NCBI GenBank assembly: GCA_026395155.1
Contig: JAPLZG010000125.1
Location: forward strand, 11,013 to 28,426
Reading direction: 5' to 3'
Source: Candidatus Tayloriibacteriota bacterium
GTDB lineage: Bacteria > Patescibacteriota > Minisyncoccia > Phycocordibacterales > GWA1-40-21
Length of the DNA stretch: 17,414 bases
Below the pieces are notes generated by a model that worked only from the letters and a program-made list of their open reading frames with translations, did not search any database and was not told the DNA's origin. Positions 6,132 through 11,973 of the stretch are shown here, one piece after another (within the stretch, counting starts at the first letter, position 1; every line of letters begins with the position of its first letter). The translations under genes and the position numbers were made by a program.

Positions 6132-6473
6132 TTATTTTTTAGCTTCAGTTGTAGCTTTAGCTGCTTGTGCTGCTGCAATTTCTGATTCTTTAGCTTTTAT
6201 ATCAAGATCTTTCTGCATCTTTCCTCCATGTCTTGTAAACTTCCTTGTAGGAGAAAATTCACCTAATCTGTGTCCAACCATTTCTTCGTTAACCAAAACT
6301 TCAATGTGTTGTCTGCCATTATGTACACCAAAAACAAAACCAACCATTTCTGGAGAAATCTGACTTCTTCTTGCCCATGTTTTAATGACCCCAGTTTCAA
6401 CCGGTTTCTTTCCTTCTATTTTCTTTAGAAGTTTTTCATCTACGTATGGTCCTTTTTTTATTGATCTCGCCAT
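6132..6473 (-). CDS. rpsS: 30S ribosomal protein S19
   Basis: S19 sits in the 30S head, partners S13, and touches the P-site tRNA. The product is 113 residues; the family core starts MARSIKKGPYVDEKLLKKIE and contains KTWARRSQISPEMVGF, the HNGRQHIEVLV segment and GHRLGEFSPTRKFTRHGGK. About 20 residues beyond the usual end form an Ala/Lys/Glu-rich tail. It is the first gene of the cluster: a strong promoter lies about 50-80 nt upstream, and rplB, normally just before rpsS, is absent. The gap to rplV is 8 nt. Confidence 0.97.
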   Translation of the reverse strand: MARSIKKGPYVDEKLLKKIEGKKPVETGVIKTWARRSQISPEMVGFVFGVHNGRQHIEVLVNEEMVGHRLGEFSPTRKFTRHGGKMQKDLDIKAKESEIAAAQAAKATTEAKK

Positions 6474-6500
6474 AATATTTTATATAAAAACAAAACAATA

Positions 6501-6514
6501 AGCTCTAATGAGCT
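6501..6514 (-). promoter_or_regulatory. AGCTC/GAGCT stem-loop at the 5' end of the rpsS transcript
   Basis: Arms AGCTC and GAGCT around a TAAT loop lie a few nt after the predicted transcription start. The rpsN leader has a similar AGCT stem at the same relative place. The stem is only 5 bp, so the structure is tentative. Confidence 0.4.
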
Positions 6515-6523
6515 CGAAATTAC

Positions 6524-6551
6524 ATATTAGCAAAACTAGCGAGAATGTCAA
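6524..6551 (-). promoter_or_regulatory. Strong sigma70-type promoter of the rpsS-to-rplE unit
   Basis: On the minus strand, a perfect -35 TTGACA (6546-6551) and a -10 TAATAT (6524-6529) have a 16-nt spacer ending in TGC, an extended -10. The predicted start is near 6517, about 44 nt before the rpsS ATG. The -35 lies 7 nt beyond the stop of the small ORF at 6559-6651. Confidence 0.85.
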
Positions 6552-6558
6552 CTGCTTT

Positions 6559-6651
6559 TTATAGATTACTAAGAAGGCCCATAATTAATAAACTAATACC
6601 AATTATTATGGCGAACGCTAAAAGAAATTTAAGAAAGGTTTTATTAAACAT
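6559..6651 (-). CDS. Possible 30-residue membrane peptide
   Basis: I found this ORF by reading the minus strand: ATG at 6649-6651, TAA at 6559-6561. The product is MFNKTFLKF followed by LLAFAIIIGISLLIMGLL and SNL: a short basic N-terminus, one hydrophobic segment of about 18 residues, and a tiny tail. It looks like a single-pass membrane peptide. An extended -10 (TGC then TAGAAT, 6721-6726) lies upstream with no good -35. The gene ends just before the rpsS promoter. I recognise no family. It could also be a chance ORF in AT-rich DNA, although a clean amphipathic start plus a hydrophobic run argues mildly for a real gene. Confidence 0.45.
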   Translation of the reverse strand: MFNKTFLKFLLAFAIIIGISLLIMGLLSNL

Positions 6652-6674
6652 AAATATTTATTTACCCGAGAAAA

Positions 6675-6790
6675 TTTTTGCCAATAAAGATTATTTGGTC
6701 ATCTGTCAATTAGTTCTATAATTCTAGCATATTATTACACGAAAACAGAATAATTCTCTATAATTAATCTTTAAAAAACATTGGCAAAAA
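6675..6790. repeat. 116-bp segment bounded by inverted repeats
   Basis: TTTTTGCCAAT (6675-6685) and ATTGGCAAAAA (6780-6790) are exact reverse complements. Just inside them, AAAGATTA and TAATCTTT also pair after a small offset, making a gapped terminal inverted repeat of nearly 20 bp. The segment carries the extended -10 upstream of the small ORF and lies just after the stop of the PKD protein gene. It may be a small non-autonomous element or a large stem bounding two genes. Confidence 0.5.
6721..6728 (-). promoter_or_regulatory. Possible extended -10 for the small ORF at 6559-6651
   Basis: TGC followed by TAGAAT on the minus strand matches the extended -10 pattern of the better promoters in this window. 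The -35 region is poor. The call rests on the shared TGCTA core alone. Confidence 0.4.
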
Positions 6791-6812
6791 CTTTAGCGGG
6801 CCAGTTATATCA

Positions 6813-8228
6813 TCAAAAGTCATAAAATATTCTAGCGAAAGATTTAAGACCTCTACCTACAAAATTATTCCAAAAACCACTAGTAGAAGTAGAATTACCG
6901 CTAATCGTGCTTTCTACAACAGAAGCAGTTTGCGTAGCGACTTCTTCATCATCTGCTTTTTTAGCTGTTGATATAACAACGACTTTTTCTTCACTTTTTA
7001 TTGTATTTTTTTCAACCAAAGACTTCTTATAATCAAGAATTAAACTTTCTGCTTTTTCCTGGGATATTCCTAAAATATCTTCAATTGTATGTGAATTTTT
7101 AACTGAATTTTCTAAAACAAGACTACTATTGTGTCTTACAGATACAACCTCCCCGCCCGTCGGATTAATTAATCTTAATAAATCATTATCATTTACAATA
7201 ATTTTTGTATTATCTTTTGATAAAATAATACTTTTTCCAGGACCAACAATAGTATCTTTTGGAAAAACAAATCTAGAAAGTAAAACATTAATGACCCAAC
7301 CTCCTAAATTTATTTCTACCCTACCATTATTTTTAACTTCTATATCACCATCTATTAAAGTTTTAATAGAAACATCAGGCGAAAGAACCTTTACTGATGT
7401 CCTTGAAACAGATTTTTTATCACCGATTTCAGCATTTAATACAACATTATAGTCACCTAAAAACTTATATGAATGGACTACTTTTTCACCATCAATACTA
7501 ATACCATCACCAAAAGACCAACTAAAATTTGGAGACCTTCCTTCAATACTTTTATCGATTTTATATTTTGCCACAAATTCTATAGGAACTCCGATATATG
7601 TGATTCTCTCCCTGCCAGCAGAAATTTCAAACAGCGAGCTACCATCATTGTAATCACTCAAATCCTCTTCACTTGAATGTAATGAGATACCATTCGGAAT
7701 AGTATTATTCGGCCCTGTATTGCTCGTATTTGGCTCAATTATTGGATCTTCACCATCAGATGGGGTTGTGACTTGATTACCTATATTGATAGATTGAATA
7801 ATACTACCAAAAGATTTTCCACTTTTTGATTTTGCAAAAACTGTAATCACATGATTACCTTCTGACAAACCTTTATAGTAAAAAGTTCTTTTTACAGAAC
7901 TTGAAGCAATATAAACACTAGATGCAGAAAAATCTGAAGGTAACGTAGCAAGAGGTTTCCATGTATCCTTATTAGAAGAAAATTCACCATTTCCTGAAGA
8001 TATAAGATTAAAATAAATTGTTTCGTTGGCTTTTTGTTCGTTTCCGGATAAATCTTGAACTTGAATCGTAATTGGACCAGATACTTGTCCTAGCGGAATC
8101 GTTTGTATATCAGTAAAAAAAACTATCCTTGAAACATCAGCAAAAACATAATTAACATTAATTAAAATAGAAAAAATGACTAAAAAAATAGTCATAAATA
8201 AAGATGTTTTTATTCTTTTATTTAACAT
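6813..8228 (-). CDS. Secreted PKD and lamin-tail domain protein
   Basis: The product is 471 residues from the ATG at 8226-8228. Residues 1-30 form a signal peptide (NKRIK, then a hydrophobic run ending NYVFA). Residues 31-150 look like an Ig-like beta domain. A Ser/Asn/Pro-rich linker follows, then a PKD domain (about 205-282) with the hallmark FSWSFGDG and VVHSYKFLGDYNVVL. Residues about 285-365 resemble a lamin-tail domain (VEINLGGWVINV, then GPGKSIIL and LLRLINPTGGEV). The C-terminus has a charged Thr/Ser stretch and ends GFWNNFVGRGLKSFARIFYD. It is probably exported and attached to the cell surface; its function is unknown. The frame stays open upstream to 8414, but that part lies in a dispersed repeat, so I rejected the longer start. 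An ATG at 8249 is also possible. The stop is TGA. Confidence 0.85.
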   Translation of the reverse strand: MLNKRIKTSLFMTIFLVIFSILINVNYVFADVSRIVFFTDIQTIPLGQVSGPITIQVQDLSGNEQKANETIYFNLISSGNGEFSSNKDTWKPLATLPSDFSASSVYIASSSVKRTFYYKGLSEGNHVITVFAKSKSGKSFGSIIQSINIGNQVTTPSDGEDPIIEPNTSNTGPNNTIPNGISLHSSEEDLSDYNDGSSLFEISAGRERITYIGVPIEFVAKYKIDKSIEGRSPNFSWSFGDGISIDGEKVVHSYKFLGDYNVVLNAEIGDKKSVSRTSVKVLSPDVSIKTLIDGDIEVKNNGRVEINLGGWVINVLLSRFVFPKDTIVGPGKSIILSKDNTKIIVNDNDLLRLINPTGGEVVSVRHNSSLVLENSVKNSHTIEDILGISQEKAESLILDYKKSLVEKNTIKSEEKVVVISTAKKADDEEVATQTASVVESTISGNSTSTSGFWNNFVGRGLKSFARIFYDF

Positions 8229-8285
8229 AACTAAAAGCCAGTTTATCATTTTGAAGACATAATGCAAACTAAATCTTTCCCCTTT

Positions 8286-8435
8286 CCCCACCTTAATTAA
8301 GGTTAAAATTGACAAGGAGTATCCTGTCCGACTCCACGGAGTCCTAACATACCACCTCCCCTCGCTGACTCGGTACTCCTCTAAACATACCGCCCCGTTT
8401 CGCAGACTCGACACCCCGCCTTAACTAAGGTGGGG
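8286..8435. mobile_element. 150-bp MITE-like element with 17-bp terminal inverted repeats
   Basis: The left end CCCCACCTTAATTAAGG (8286-8302) and the complement of the right end, CCCCACCTTAGTTAAGG (8419-8435), differ at one base. Each end is also a hairpin, so the element can fold in several ways. Inside are two similar tandem units beginning AACATACC and containing GACTCG (starting about 8347 and 8384), and a GACTCC/GGAGTC palindrome. No transposase gene is inside. No target-site duplication was identified with certainty. Confidence 0.6.
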
Positions 8436-8507
8436 ATTTATTGGAAGTGCTTCGCACCACTTTATTCAGAGGAGACTCGGAGAGAAAGACTCGAAATGAT
8501 TACGTCT

Positions 8508-8648
8508 TTAATCTCCTCCTAGATTAGGAGGAGTGGCATTCTGATGACGAGGTGGTGGAAATTCAGACATTAAAAAAACTGAAATGCAAAAAATCAGTAA
8601 TAGACTTCCCCCCACAAAAGACTGTCCTTTGTAAACTTTTTCAATCAC
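8508..8648 (-). CDS. Possible 46-residue membrane peptide with repeat-derived tail
   Basis: The frame opens with GTG at 8646-8648 and runs to TAA at 8508-8510. The product starts VIEKVYKGQSF, has a hydrophobic segment VGGSLLLIFCISVFLM, and ends SEFPPPRHQNATPPNLGGD. An in-frame stop lies just before the GTG. The last 15 or so residues are read through a GC-rich hairpin (8513-8533), which suggests that an insertion supplied the end of the frame. The GTG overlaps the terminator of the preceding gene, which weakens the case. No family is recognised, and it may be non-coding. Confidence 0.25.
   Translation of the reverse strand: MIEKVYKGQSFVGGSLLLIFCISVFLMSEFPPPRHQNATPPNLGGD
8513..8533. repeat. 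Perfect 9-bp hairpin CTCCTCCTA/TAGGAGGAG
   Basis: Arms 8513-8521 and 8525-8533 pair perfectly around GAT. The short stem of C/T- and G/A-rich arms near the MITE-like element suggests a REP-type hairpin. No T-run follows on either strand. Confidence 0.6.
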
Positions 8649-8673
8649 AAAACCGACCTTTTAGTCGGTTTTG
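8648..8673 (-). terminator. Rho-independent terminator after the gene at 8719-9117
   Basis: CAAAACCGAC (8648-8657) and GTCGGTTTTG (8664-8673) form a perfect 10-bp stem with a 6-nt loop. On the minus strand the stem ends in TTTTGTG, a short T-run. It lies 46 nt after the TAG of the gene. Confidence 0.7.
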
Positions 8674-8718
8674 TAGTTTGAAATTTTTGTATAATAGTTA
8701 TTAACTATAAATCAATTA

Positions 8719-9117
8719 CTAGTCAACAAGTAATTTGTTAGTAAGCATTTTCATAAGAGAAGCTGCATTTTTCTGTGCAGTTTTTGCATCAGCGCTTTCG
8801 ACAAACTTGTCCCAGCTTTTGATAATATCAGCATCTTTGATTTCTCTGACATCATTTTCTAGCTTTACACGATTATCATATGAGATTGTCTTTCCTACCT
8901 CTGTATTCAAAACAACATCTACGAATAGCTTGAGGAAACGAGATACTTGGATGTTTGTTCCAATGCTGTCTTCCTTTTGCATTTGTTGCTGTTTTAAATT
9001 CTCTGTATATTGAATACTAAAAAAAATATTTCCGGCAACTAATACAACCAATAAAATGTTTGTGACTATCTTTGTCTTATCTAATAAGAAAGACTTTTTG
9101 ACTTCATTTTGATCCAT
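8719..9117 (-). CDS. Small single-pass membrane protein, function unknown
   Basis: The product is 132 residues. Residues 1-16 are charged and cytoplasmic in style (MDQNEVKKSFLLDKTK), residues 17-35 form one membrane helix, and residues 36-132 are a soluble part that reads as mostly helical. The Q/K/E-rich stretch after the membrane (NLKQQQMQKED) could continue the helix outside. It has no Cys. I recognise no family. A promoter and a three-way-junction-like leader lie upstream and a terminator downstream, so it appears to be its own transcription unit between two surface-protein genes. The ATG at 9115-9117 is the first in frame. Confidence 0.8.
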   Translation of the reverse strand: MDQNEVKKSFLLDKTKIVTNILLVVLVAGNIFFSIQYTENLKQQQMQKEDSIGTNIQVSRFLKLFVDVVLNTEVGKTISYDNRVKLENDVREIKDADIIKSWDKFVESADAKTAQKNAASLMKMLTNKLLVD

Positions 9118-9144
9118 AAAAATTTTTACCCGTTAAAATTTTGA

Positions 9145-9200
9145 TTGACTCATCCGCCTTGGGTGGATGCCAGTAAAATCTTTGATTTTACATCAGTCAA
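9145..9200 (-). promoter_or_regulatory. Three-way-junction-like leader of the gene at 8719-9117
   Basis: An outer stem TTGACT/AGTCAA (9145-9150 and 9195-9200) encloses two hairpins: an 8-bp stem 9151-9158 with 9162-9169 (loop TTG, one G-T pair) and a perfect 8-bp stem GTAAAATC/GATTTTAC (9173-9180 and 9184-9191). Together they cover almost all of the 56 nt. It lies in the predicted leader between the promoter and the ATG. I recognise no riboswitch class. Confidence 0.5.
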
Positions 9201-9233
9201 AACTTTTTTGGGTGAATTAATAATTAATAAAAC

Positions 9234-9263
9234 ATTATACTACACTACCCTATCCCCCTACAA
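9234..9263 (-). promoter_or_regulatory. Probable promoter of the gene at 8719-9117
   Basis: On the minus strand a perfect -10 TATAAT (9234-9239) follows a weak -35 TTGTAG (9258-9263) at 18 nt. The -35 overlaps the TAG stop of the upstream gene. The leader would be about 110 nt. Confidence 0.5.
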
Positions 9264-10925
9264 ATTGAGCCAATCCAACACCTTATATAACCATGGTGTT
9301 GAACTATTTGTAGTTTGACTAGCGGGTGCTGGACTGAGGACTTCTATTATAAGTGGAAGAGGTGAAGCTGAAGTCTTTAATACATGTCTTCCAGAACCAA
9401 GAGTTATATTCGCATAAGCAATGTTTCCATTATTAGAGAAATAAACTGTTTTACTATTATTCAATAATCCTGTGATTTCTCCAGTAATTGTTGGAGTAAG
9501 AGATATTGTTAATTTAGTTCCAGAAGCGACACGAACAGATTGAGCTAAATTACCTAAATCATTTACTAAGTATGTTCTGAGTGTAGTGCTTCCGTTTGAG
9601 ATACTAAACAATCCTGGGATTTCATTCCCTGTTCGTGGAAGTAGTACAAGAGGGTTTCGTATTAATGATACAAAATTTTGTTCTTTAGTAAGACCAAGAG
9701 ATTTTAGATAATCTTTTAATTTTGGAGATTCTTTTAGAGTATTCTCTACTTGGCTTGGAAGTGGTGCAAATAAGAATGAAGTGAGTTGTGGTACAAAAGT
9801 AAATGATGATTCTCCTGTGCTTCCTCCAAAGACTGGAAGGTCTTTTAGAATTACTTTCTCAGGAACTGTTACAGGAAGTTCGATAGCATTTATCGGTGGG
9901 AGAACTTTTGGTGTTGTGGGGTTAGAGGTTGGGTTTGTGGTGGTAGTAGAGGTTATAGTATTATCCAACGATTGAGTTGTTATATAAAAGTTACCTGAGT
10001 ATCCACAATTATCTCTGGCTGTGTTTGCTTCACCATTACATACAAAGATTTTCCATTTAGCACTTGCTGGAACGTCTTTAATATCTGCCATAACTGGTTT
10101 ATAAACAAGAGAATTATTTGATGATTCAATCACAGTACTACTACTTATAGTCCCAATCAATTTCATCGAATCAGTGTCTGCTAATGATAAGTAAACTAAA
10201 GTATTATTTTCTTCATCAAAAGACTTCCAACTTATTTCGTAATCAATACCTACGATCCAAGTATCTCCTTGCGCTGGACGTATGACAGTACCAGGATCTT
10301 TTACAGCAGTCCTTCTTCCGGTTGACCTAGAGCTTACAGGTCTCCAATTTGTAGAAACTTTATAATCAACATATCCACCATTTAAATGATTGAATGATAT
10401 CCAACCAACATTTTCACCATATGCATAACCGGTAAATTCACCACTCGAATCTATTGAAACACCCCAGGTTCTGCTACTCATATTTGTAGAAGTTCCAAAA
10501 TCTATCCAACCAGTATTTTCATTCCAAGCATATCCAGAAAGTTTACCCTCTCCATTGTTTGCTACTTTATAAGAATAATCACAAGAATCTGCATTGTTAC
10601 AATTTAATGATATCCAACCAACATTTTCACCGTATGCATAACCCCACAAAGCATTGTCAGCAACATAAGTTGCTACTCCTGTTGATGAAGCAAAATCTAT
10701 CCAACCAGTATTTTCATTCCAAGCATAGCTATTAGTTGAAATTTTCCAACTGTTAGTTACAGCGGCTTGTCCATCAGTATCATAAACAAAAGCATTATAA
10801 ACAGTAGCAAAACCAAAGAATTTTTTAATTCCATCTTTACTATAATAGGATAGAACACCTAGAGCCAAGATTACAATTATAACTAAAACAATAATTCCAA
10901 ATTTACTTTTATTTTTTGTTTCCAT
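9258..10925 (-). CDS. Membrane-anchored surface protein with GYAW/GYAY-ENxGW repeats
   Basis: The product is 555 residues. The N-terminus has a basic stretch and a hydrophobic segment (9-28), an uncleaved anchor or signal. Four tryptophan-glycine repeats follow at about 67-78, 95-107, 131-143 and 166-179, alternating SYAW/GYAW-NENTGWIDF and GYAYGENVGWISxN. One Cys pair (109, 115) lies between them. Residues about 214-315 resemble a Kre9/KNH-type or Ig-like surface domain (GDTWIVGIDYEISWKSF), with Cys 296 and 307. A Thr/Ser/Pro linker (318-345) leads to a C-terminal region ending PWLYKVLDWLNL. It is probably a cell-surface protein; I infer no enzymatic role. At the DNA level the repeats come from duplication: two 36-nt stretches 195 nt apart are identical. 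Confidence 0.85.
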   Translation of the reverse strand: METKNKSKFGIIVLVIIVILALGVLSYYSKDGIKKFFGFATVYNAFVYDTDGQAAVTNSWKISTNSYAWNENTGWIDFASSTGVATYVADNALWGYAYGENVGWISLNCNNADSCDYSYKVANNGEGKLSGYAWNENTGWIDFGTSTNMSSRTWGVSIDSSGEFTGYAYGENVGWISFNHLNGGYVDYKVSTNWRPVSSRSTGRRTAVKDPGTVIRPAQGDTWIVGIDYEISWKSFDEENNTLVYLSLADTDSMKLIGTISSSTVIESSNNSLVYKPVMADIKDVPASAKWKIFVCNGEANTARDNCGYSGNFYITTQSLDNTITSTTTTNPTSNPTTPKVLPPINAIELPVTVPEKVILKDLPVFGGSTGESSFTFVPQLTSFLFAPLPSQVENTLKESPKLKDYLKSLGLTKEQNFVSLIRNPLVLLPRTGNEIPGLFSISNGSTTLRTYLVNDLGNLAQSVRVASGTKLTISLTPTITGEITGLLNNSKTVYFSNNGNIAYANITLGSGRHVLKTSASPLPLIIEVLSPAPASQTTNSSTPWLYKVLDWLNL

Positions 10926-10950
10926 ATAGTTAATTTATATTACTTTTAAT

Positions 10951-10980
10951 ATTATAGCATTTATATTAAAAAAAGTGCAA
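10951..10980 (-). promoter_or_regulatory. Sigma70-type promoter of the gene at 9258-10925
   Basis: On the minus strand, TTGCAC (10975-10980), an 18-nt spacer and TATAAT (10951-10956) with TGC before the -10 form a good extended promoter. The start would be near 10944, only about 19 nt from the ATG. A perfect DnaA-box sequence TTATCCACA (10982-10990) lies directly upstream of the -35. Confidence 0.75.
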
Positions 10981-10981
10981 C

Positions 10982-10990
10982 TGTGGATAA
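10982..10990 (-). promoter_or_regulatory. DnaA-box-like site TTATCCACA next to a promoter
   Basis: The nine bases match the DnaA consensus TTWTNCACA exactly. The extended string AACTGTGGATAACT surrounds the same site at 15692-15700, also just upstream of a surface-protein promoter. Any regulation by DnaA is inference. Confidence 0.4.
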
Positions 10991-11021
10991 CTGCCAAAAT
11001 TAAAGGAGGGTATTCCCGACT

Positions 11022-11285
11022 ACCCCAGTAAGACTTTTTTACAACAAACTCTTGTTTATACTCTTACTTATTGTTTCCAAGAATGTTTCATTATTTAAAT
11101 ATTAGATTAATTAGAAAAGTCTTACGGGGCAAGTAAATTTTGAGCATCCCGCACCACTTTCACTATATCTAGGTTAGACAAATCTATGATATATAATATT
11201 AATTAAATTATAAAAAAACCTTTTATATCTTTTAAAGTGGTGCTGGGATAAATATATTAGATTGATTAGAAAAGTCTTACGGGGC
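11022..11285. repeat. Direct and inverted repeats around AAAAGTCTTACGGGGC
   Basis: A 31-bp sequence ending AAAAGTCTTACGGGGC occurs at 11100-11130 and 11255-11285 with one difference (ATTAATTAG versus ATTGATTAG). An inverted, slightly changed copy of its end lies at 11022-11037. Between the direct copies, ATCCCGCACCACTTT (from about 11146) pairs with AAAGTGGTGCTGGGAT (11234-11249) with one bulge. This looks like one or two small non-autonomous elements, possibly nested; no ORF lies within. Confidence 0.6.
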
Positions 11286-11312
11286 TCGGTTCTCTTTCCC
11301 CGTCCATACTCG

Positions 11313-11392
11313 GATGGATCCCGTTTGCGACCTAATTTTCTTGAGCAAAGCAATTAGAAAATGGAAGTACCCTTGTGGTGCAACGGGATGAC
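11313..11392. repeat. 80-bp dispersed element, copy 1
   Basis: This block matches the reverse complement of 15844-15923 with 7 differences in 80. Its ends, GGATCCCGTT and AACGGGAT, are inverted repeats of each other. It gives rise to a spurious 68-codon frame on the minus strand. Confidence 0.8.
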
Positions 11393-11408
11393 CCCGTAAA
11401 ATAAAACA

Positions 11409-11438
11409 ATCCCGAAAAATGATAAGAATCATCTCGGG
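11409..11438 (-). terminator. Possible weak terminator CCCGA/TCGGG
   Basis: On the minus strand a two-part stem (CCCGA with TCGGG, then TGAT with ATCA around TCTT) is followed by ATTGTTTTATTTT. The internal loop and interrupted T-run make it weak. No gene lies directly upstream. Confidence 0.35.
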
Positions 11439-11596
11439 AGATACAAATTTTATCACGAGGCAGGCAGAGGGATGGATTGCCACGAGATTACTCTCGCAAA
11501 GACGGAGGAGATTAGATTTTTGACAAGGGTCATCCTTGTCTGACTATATTATCTAAGATAGAGTCTAAAGCTCTATCTATAAAAAACTAAACAACA

Positions 11597-11629
11597 AAAA
11601 ACCGCCCACTGATGAAGTGGGCGGTTTTT
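11597..11629 (-). terminator. Strong bidirectional terminator
   Basis: A perfect 14-bp stem (11597-11610 with 11616-11629, core CCGCCCACT) encloses the loop GATGA. T-runs follow on both strands, the better one (TTTTTTGTTGTTT) on the minus strand. It lies beyond the structured element at 11676-11845 in the direction of transcription and could end a transcript of that element. Confidence 0.85.
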
Positions 11630-11675
11630 GGGAATACAACCAATATTAAATGTTTACTAACTCATCTTAAACAAT

Positions 11676-11845
11676 AAAACAGATTTTTTGTCATATCCTC
11701 TCAGAAAAGCTTACGAGGTATTAGACACACAATACCACGTCTGTTTTTTTGGAATAGGAATAGTCCACCGACTATTCAGAACACAGCGCGTGTCCTCAAC
11801 CTCGCAGTTGAACTGACGAGGTATTCGGACATCGCTCACCAATAA
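11676..11845. repeat. Structured ~170-bp dispersed element, copy 1
   Basis: It matches 17155-17325 over its length, with 68 consecutive identical nt from CTGTTTTTTT to CTCGCAGT. Domain 1 is closed by AAAACAGA/TCTGTTTT and contains a CCTC..GAGG hairpin and GGTATT/AATACC. Domain 2 has a GAATAG/CTATTC hairpin, then AGCG-C-GTGTCC pairing with GGACATCGCT around a second hairpin of the form CCTCGCAGT..ACTGaCGAGG. It lies between two terminators, so it could be a separate small RNA read on the minus strand, but I see no clear promoter. A non-coding mobile element is the other reading. Confidence 0.7.
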
Positions 11846-11873
11846 ATTTTAAATTTATATTGTTTAAAATTTA
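11843..11873. repeat. AT-only 11-bp inverted repeat
   Basis: TAAATTTTAAA (11843-11853) pairs with TTTAAAATTTA (11863-11873) around 9 nt. It sits between the surface-protein terminator and the structured element. Low complexity makes chance plausible. Confidence 0.5.
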
Positions 11874-11887
11874 AATTTAGAAAAAGA

Positions 11888-11919
11888 AATAGGCCAGTCG
11901 CTTTCGCGACTGGCCTATT
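11888..11919 (-). terminator. Rho-independent terminator of the large surface-protein gene
   Basis: A perfect 14-bp stem (11888-11901 with 11906-11919, AATAGGCCAGTCGC) has a 4-nt loop. On the minus strand it is followed by TCTTTTTCT. It lies 55 nt after the TAA at 11974. Confidence 0.85.
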
Positions 11920-11973
11920 CCCTAACCTATTCTTCTATAGCGAATCCCATAGATAGAATCACAAGTGGTTATA

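Larger units (their letters stand above)
8229..8718. other. Intergenic stretch rich in dispersed elements
   Basis: Between the PKD gene and the next gene upstream lie a MITE-like element (8286-8435), a hairpin (8513-8533), a possible small ORF (8508-8648) and a terminator (8648-8673). I see no clear promoter for the PKD gene: a TTGCAT-16-TAAACT near 8257-8284 is weak. Confidence 0.7.
10926..11973. other. 1-kb non-coding stretch with many repeats and terminators
   Basis: I see no credible gene here. In order it holds the promoter of the gene at 9258-10925, paired direct repeats, an 80-bp element shared in inverted form with 15844-15923, several hairpins (11522-11540 and 11557-11577, each a perfect 7-bp stem), two terminators, and a structured element repeated at 17155-17325. 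Confidence 0.7.

Noticed and set aside
6813..6815. Recoding of UGA as in Gracilibacteria/SR1
   Set aside because: The PKD protein ends in UGA at a natural C-terminus, and the other genes read correctly with the standard code.
8229..8414. N-terminal extension of the PKD protein
   Set aside because: The extra 62 codons run through the MITE-like element, and a normal signal peptide begins at the ATG at 8228.
8694..8708. Palindrome ATAGTTA-T-TAACTAT as terminator
   Set aside because: It is AT-only, has no T-run, and a much better terminator follows at 8648-8673.
11277..11483. Minus-strand frame of 68 codons
   Set aside because: It is read through the 80-bp dispersed element and neighbouring repeats, has no promoter or start context, and its sequence shows no domain pattern.
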